From: Lysobacterales bacterium
GTDB lineage: Bacteria; Pseudomonadota; Gammaproteobacteria; Xanthomonadales; SZUA-36
NCBI GenBank assembly: GCA_026196445.1
Contig: JAPHTE010000054.1
Location: forward strand, 1 to 8,664
Length of the DNA stretch: 8,664 bases
Reading direction: 5' to 3'
Each line of letters starts with the position of its first letter. Position 1 is the stretch's first letter. The notes under the pieces were generated by a model. The model saw only the letters and a list, made by a program, of their open reading frames with translations, had not been told where the DNA came from and ran no database searches. Shown here in pieces: positions 7,066-8,664 of this stretch. The position numbers and the translations under genes were made by a program.

Positions 7066-8403
7066 TCAATGTTCGGGCAAGCCCGGGCCTGGCTGTTTGT
7101 GGAAAAAGGGGCCAGAGTTCAAGCCGGTCATGATGGTATTCAGATCCCGGCAACCACTTGATGCCGCCGCATCTGTGGGGTGTTGCTCCAGAAAGTCGGC
7201 GCCCAGGTCGTAACACCTGCCGTCGCCGTAAACCTTCCGTTCGTGGTTGAAGATGAAGCGGCTGCGTGTTGAAAGCGACTCGTCGTAATCGGCGTGCGGG
7301 TCGAACTTGATGAACACCCACTCGCGGCCGGAAGCCGCCCCACTCGTGAGTACCGGCACGAGGCTGAAGCCATCCGCGATACCGGGCACGGCAATGCCAG
7401 CCGCCTCGAGCACGGTCGGAAAGATGTCCATGATATCCGTCAGTTGATCGCTGCTGCCGCCAGCGGCCACCGCGGCGGGCCACCTGACCGCCATCGGCAC
7501 GTGCGTGGCGGCGTCGTGTGTATACCACTTGCCCCCGCGCACCGGTTTGCCGTTGCGCAGGCTGGTGATGTCCGGGTGGGTGCCGTTGTCGCCGATGAAT
7601 ACAACCAGCGTGTCCTGTTCCAGGCCCTCGTCACGCAAGGTGCCGAGCACCCTGCCGACCATTTCGTCCATGTAGGCCATCATGCCCGCGAAACGCGGCT
7701 TGTTTCCCTCGGCAGTTGGCGTTATCGGAGTCGTTACCCAAGGCTTATGCGCCAGCATCATCGAGTAATAAATGAAAAACGGGCGCTCGTCGTCGCGCGT
7801 GATGAAATCGAGAACACGCTGATTGACAATCGTGGGACCAAAATCCTGTTCCGGGTACTGACGTTCGACACCGTTATCGAACAGCTTTGGCCCCCAGTAC
7901 CGGCTGCCCTTGTCCTTGCGTTGCATGTACCATACCAGGTGCTCGTCAAAGCCCGCTGCTTCCGGCGTCGTACCGAGAGGGTCGTCGGCATCCCCGGTGC
8001 CGGCCAGTTGCCACTTGCCCGATACCAGGGTGCGGTAACCTGCCGCATGGAAGTGGTGCGCCAGTGTCGTTTCGCCAGGCGGGAGCAGGGCGAAATCCAC
8101 GTAATTCTTGAAGTTGTAGCGTCCCGTCAACAGGCGCACCCGGCTCGGCGTGCAGATCGGTGTCGCGTGCGCGTCGTCGAAGCGCATGCCGCCGGATGCG
8201 ATGGCGTCAATGTTGGGCGTCGGGTATTCACTGCCAAAAGCGCCCACGGTTTCCACACCGATATCGTCCGCCAGGATCACGATCACGTTGGGCTGCCGGT
8301 CTGCTTGTGGACCCGATGCCTGCTTATCCGTGCAGGAAACCAGTGCACTCGCCATGCAAAGCGCGATTAATGCGTCGCGAACGATCAAAATTGGTTTATG
8401 CAT
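7066..8403 (-). CDS. Lipoprotein type I (S1) sulfatase with canonical CTPSR motif
   Basis: With the ATG at 8403 the protein has 445 residues. It opens with a lipoprotein signal: MHKP, a hydrophobic stretch, then LVSC with Cys24 followed by Thr, so the outer membrane is the expected site. Sulfatase features follow: QPNVIVILADD with metal ligands D46-D47, maturation motif C84-T-P-S-R88, GKWQL with K130, H219, GDNGT with D272-N273, and GGK with K292. The usual His of GKWHL is Gln132. The chosen start has a ribosome site (GGAA, six bases upstream) and puts the signal peptide at the very N-terminus. A longer frame from a TTG at 8490 would add 29 polar residues and run into the operator. The end is short, with a cysteine pair (C397, C418) in the last 50 residues. 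First gene of the minus-strand series; substrate unknown. Confidence 0.92.
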   Translation of the reverse strand: MHKPILIVRDALIALCMASALVSCTDKQASGPQADRQPNVIVILADDIGVETVGAFGSEYPTPNIDAIASGGMRFDDAHATPICTPSRVRLLTGRYNFKNYVDFALLPPGETTLAHHFHAAGYRTLVSGKWQLAGTGDADDPLGTTPEAAGFDEHLVWYMQRKDKGSRYWGPKLFDNGVERQYPEQDFGPTIVNQRVLDFITRDDERPFFIYYSMMLAHKPWVTTPITPTAEGNKPRFAGMMAYMDEMVGRVLGTLRDEGLEQDTLVVFIGDNGTHPDITSLRNGKPVRGGKWYTHDAATHVPMAVRWPAAVAAGGSSDQLTDIMDIFPTVLEAAGIAVPGIADGFSLVPVLTSGAASGREWVFIKFDPHADYDESLSTRSRFIFNHERKVYGDGRCYDLGADFLEQHPTDAAASSGCRDLNTIMTGLNSGPFFHKQPGPGLPEH

Positions 8404-8409
8404 GTTCGT

Positions 8410-8413
8410 TTCC
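8410..8413 (-). promoter_or_regulatory. Ribosome binding site deciding the first sulfatase start
   Basis: GGAA on the minus strand lies six bases before the ATG at 8403. It supports the 445-residue form, whose signal peptide is directly N-terminal, over the upstream TTG. Confidence 0.5.
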
Positions 8414-8479
8414 AAGCGGTCTTCAAGCGGTCCGGATTTTTGGGGCGCGATTTCAGGGGCCGAACCTACCCTTCGTACA

Positions 8480-8508
8480 ATCATAATCAATCAAATATTC
8501 TAAAACTA
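8480..8508 (-). promoter_or_regulatory. Possible promoter for the minus-strand sulfatase series
   Basis: The minus strand reads TATGAT (8485-8480), five of six bases of a -10 element, with a poor -35 (TAGTTT, 8508-8503) 17 nt upstream. It would give a leader of about 70 nt and would lie partly within the 28-bp inverted repeat, so one bound regulator could control both directions. The weak -35 keeps this tentative. Confidence 0.35.
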
Positions 8509-8531
8509 CAATTTTGGAATATAATCTTCAA
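8485..8531 (+). promoter_or_regulatory. Promoter of the divergent right-hand gene with shared regulatory block, copy 2
   Basis: On the plus strand a perfect TATAAT lies at 8520-8525, predicting transcription from about 8532. The -35 position again lacks a consensus match (ATTCTA with a 17-nt spacer). The block equals the receptor promoter block (4618-4664, minus strand) at 37 of 47 bases, including the TATAAT and the following AATCTYCAA. The right-hand gene is therefore probably in the same regulon as the receptor. Confidence 0.65.
8495..8522. repeat. 28-bp inverted repeat, putative operator (copy 2)
   Basis: Arms ATATTCTAAAA (8495-8505) and TTTTGGAATAT (8512-8522) pair at 10 of 11 positions around a 6-nt spacer. 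The full element has the same 28-bp length as the repeat at 4627-4654 and equals it at 22 of 28 bases when that copy is reversed. The four arms suggest a half-site near ATATTCCAAAA. It sits between two divergent genes, where one site could serve both. Confidence 0.65.
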
Positions 8532-8575
8532 TCATGAATTTACCAGTATCCAAAATCTTTGCAATGAGACCCGTC

Positions 8576-8664
8576 ATGACAACATCCCCCGCACTCCTCG
8601 CCCGGCTGGCCCTGGTATCCGTCCTGGTGCTGAACGCCACGCTGGTTCTGGCTGCTGAGCGGTC
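8576..8664 (+). CDS. Unknown exported protein, N-terminal fragment (cut by window edge)
   Basis: Only 29 full codons are visible and the frame is open to the right edge. They encode a clear Sec signal peptide: a short n-region with Arg10, a hydrophobic core (LALVSVLVLNATLVL) and a likely cut after VLA at residue 26. Nothing of the mature protein is seen, so no function is assigned. Two further ATGs lie in the same frame at 8534 and 8564. The start at 8576 is preferred because the promoter predicts a transcript start near 8532, which would make 8534 leaderless, and because only 8576 has a weak purine-rich GAGA upstream. The shared promoter block suggests joint control with the receptor, so a second transport or degradation gene is plausible. 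Confidence 0.6.
   Translation, partial: MTTSPALLARLALVSVLVLNATLVLAAER

Noticed and set aside
7294..8370. Long plus-strand open frame of 358 codons opposite the first lipoprotein sulfatase
   Set aside because: It lies wholly antisense to a gene with all sulfatase motifs, has no recognisable domain, and is a usual by-product of GC-rich codon use.
8404..8490. N-terminal extension of the first sulfatase to a TTG at 8490
   Set aside because: It would bury the lipoprotein signal peptide 29 residues inside the protein and place the start codon inside the regulatory block; the ATG at 8403 has a good ribosome site.
1..8664. CRISPR arrays, tRNA or rRNA genes, insertion sequences, attachment sites
   Set aside because: No spaced direct repeats, RNA gene signatures, transposase frames or terminal inverted repeats were seen.

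Overview
The window looks like a sulfated-glycan scavenging locus from a Gram-negative bacterium, most likely a marine or sediment gammaproteobacterium. The reasons are a TonB-dependent receptor of the Xanthomonas/Caulobacter type with no SusD partner (which argues against Bacteroidetes), sulfatases with Sec or lipoprotein signals, and moderately high GC coding DNA broken by AT-rich promoter regions. This lineage is an inference; there is no marker gene in the window.

Layout from right to left (the main direction of transcription is the minus strand). At the far right a plus-strand gene begins (8576 to the edge); only its signal peptide is visible. An AT-rich divergent promoter region (8404-8575) separates it from a minus-strand series: a lipoprotein sulfatase (8403-7066), then 37 nt later a lipoprotein sulfatase fused to a C-terminal PF06439 (DUF1080, 3-keto-disaccharide hydrolase) domain (7028-4749). 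A 189-nt AT-rich gap (4560-4748) carries a separate promoter for a TonB-dependent outer-membrane receptor (4559-1938). This gene ends in a strong intrinsic terminator (1887-1913). Below it lies a third sulfatase (1826-297), whose stop codon overlaps the start of a secreted protein with a purple-acid-phosphatase-like N-terminal domain (300 to the left edge, cut off).

Working model: the receptor imports a sulfated and perhaps phosphorylated oligosaccharide or conjugate. The two predicted outer-membrane-anchored sulfatases and the periplasmic sulfatase/phosphatase pair then strip ester groups, and the PF06439 domain binds or cleaves the sugar. No classical glycoside hydrolase, polysaccharide lyase, sulfatase maturase (FGE or anSME) or regulator gene lies in the window.

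The most notable non-coding signal is a 47-bp promoter block present twice, in opposite orientations and about 3.9 kb apart (4618-4664 and 8485-8531; 37 of 47 bases equal). Each copy contains an inverted repeat of exactly 28 bp plus a perfect TATAAT. This ties the receptor and the divergent right-hand gene, and perhaps the sulfatase series, to one regulator. No stretch over 300 nt lacks a gene.
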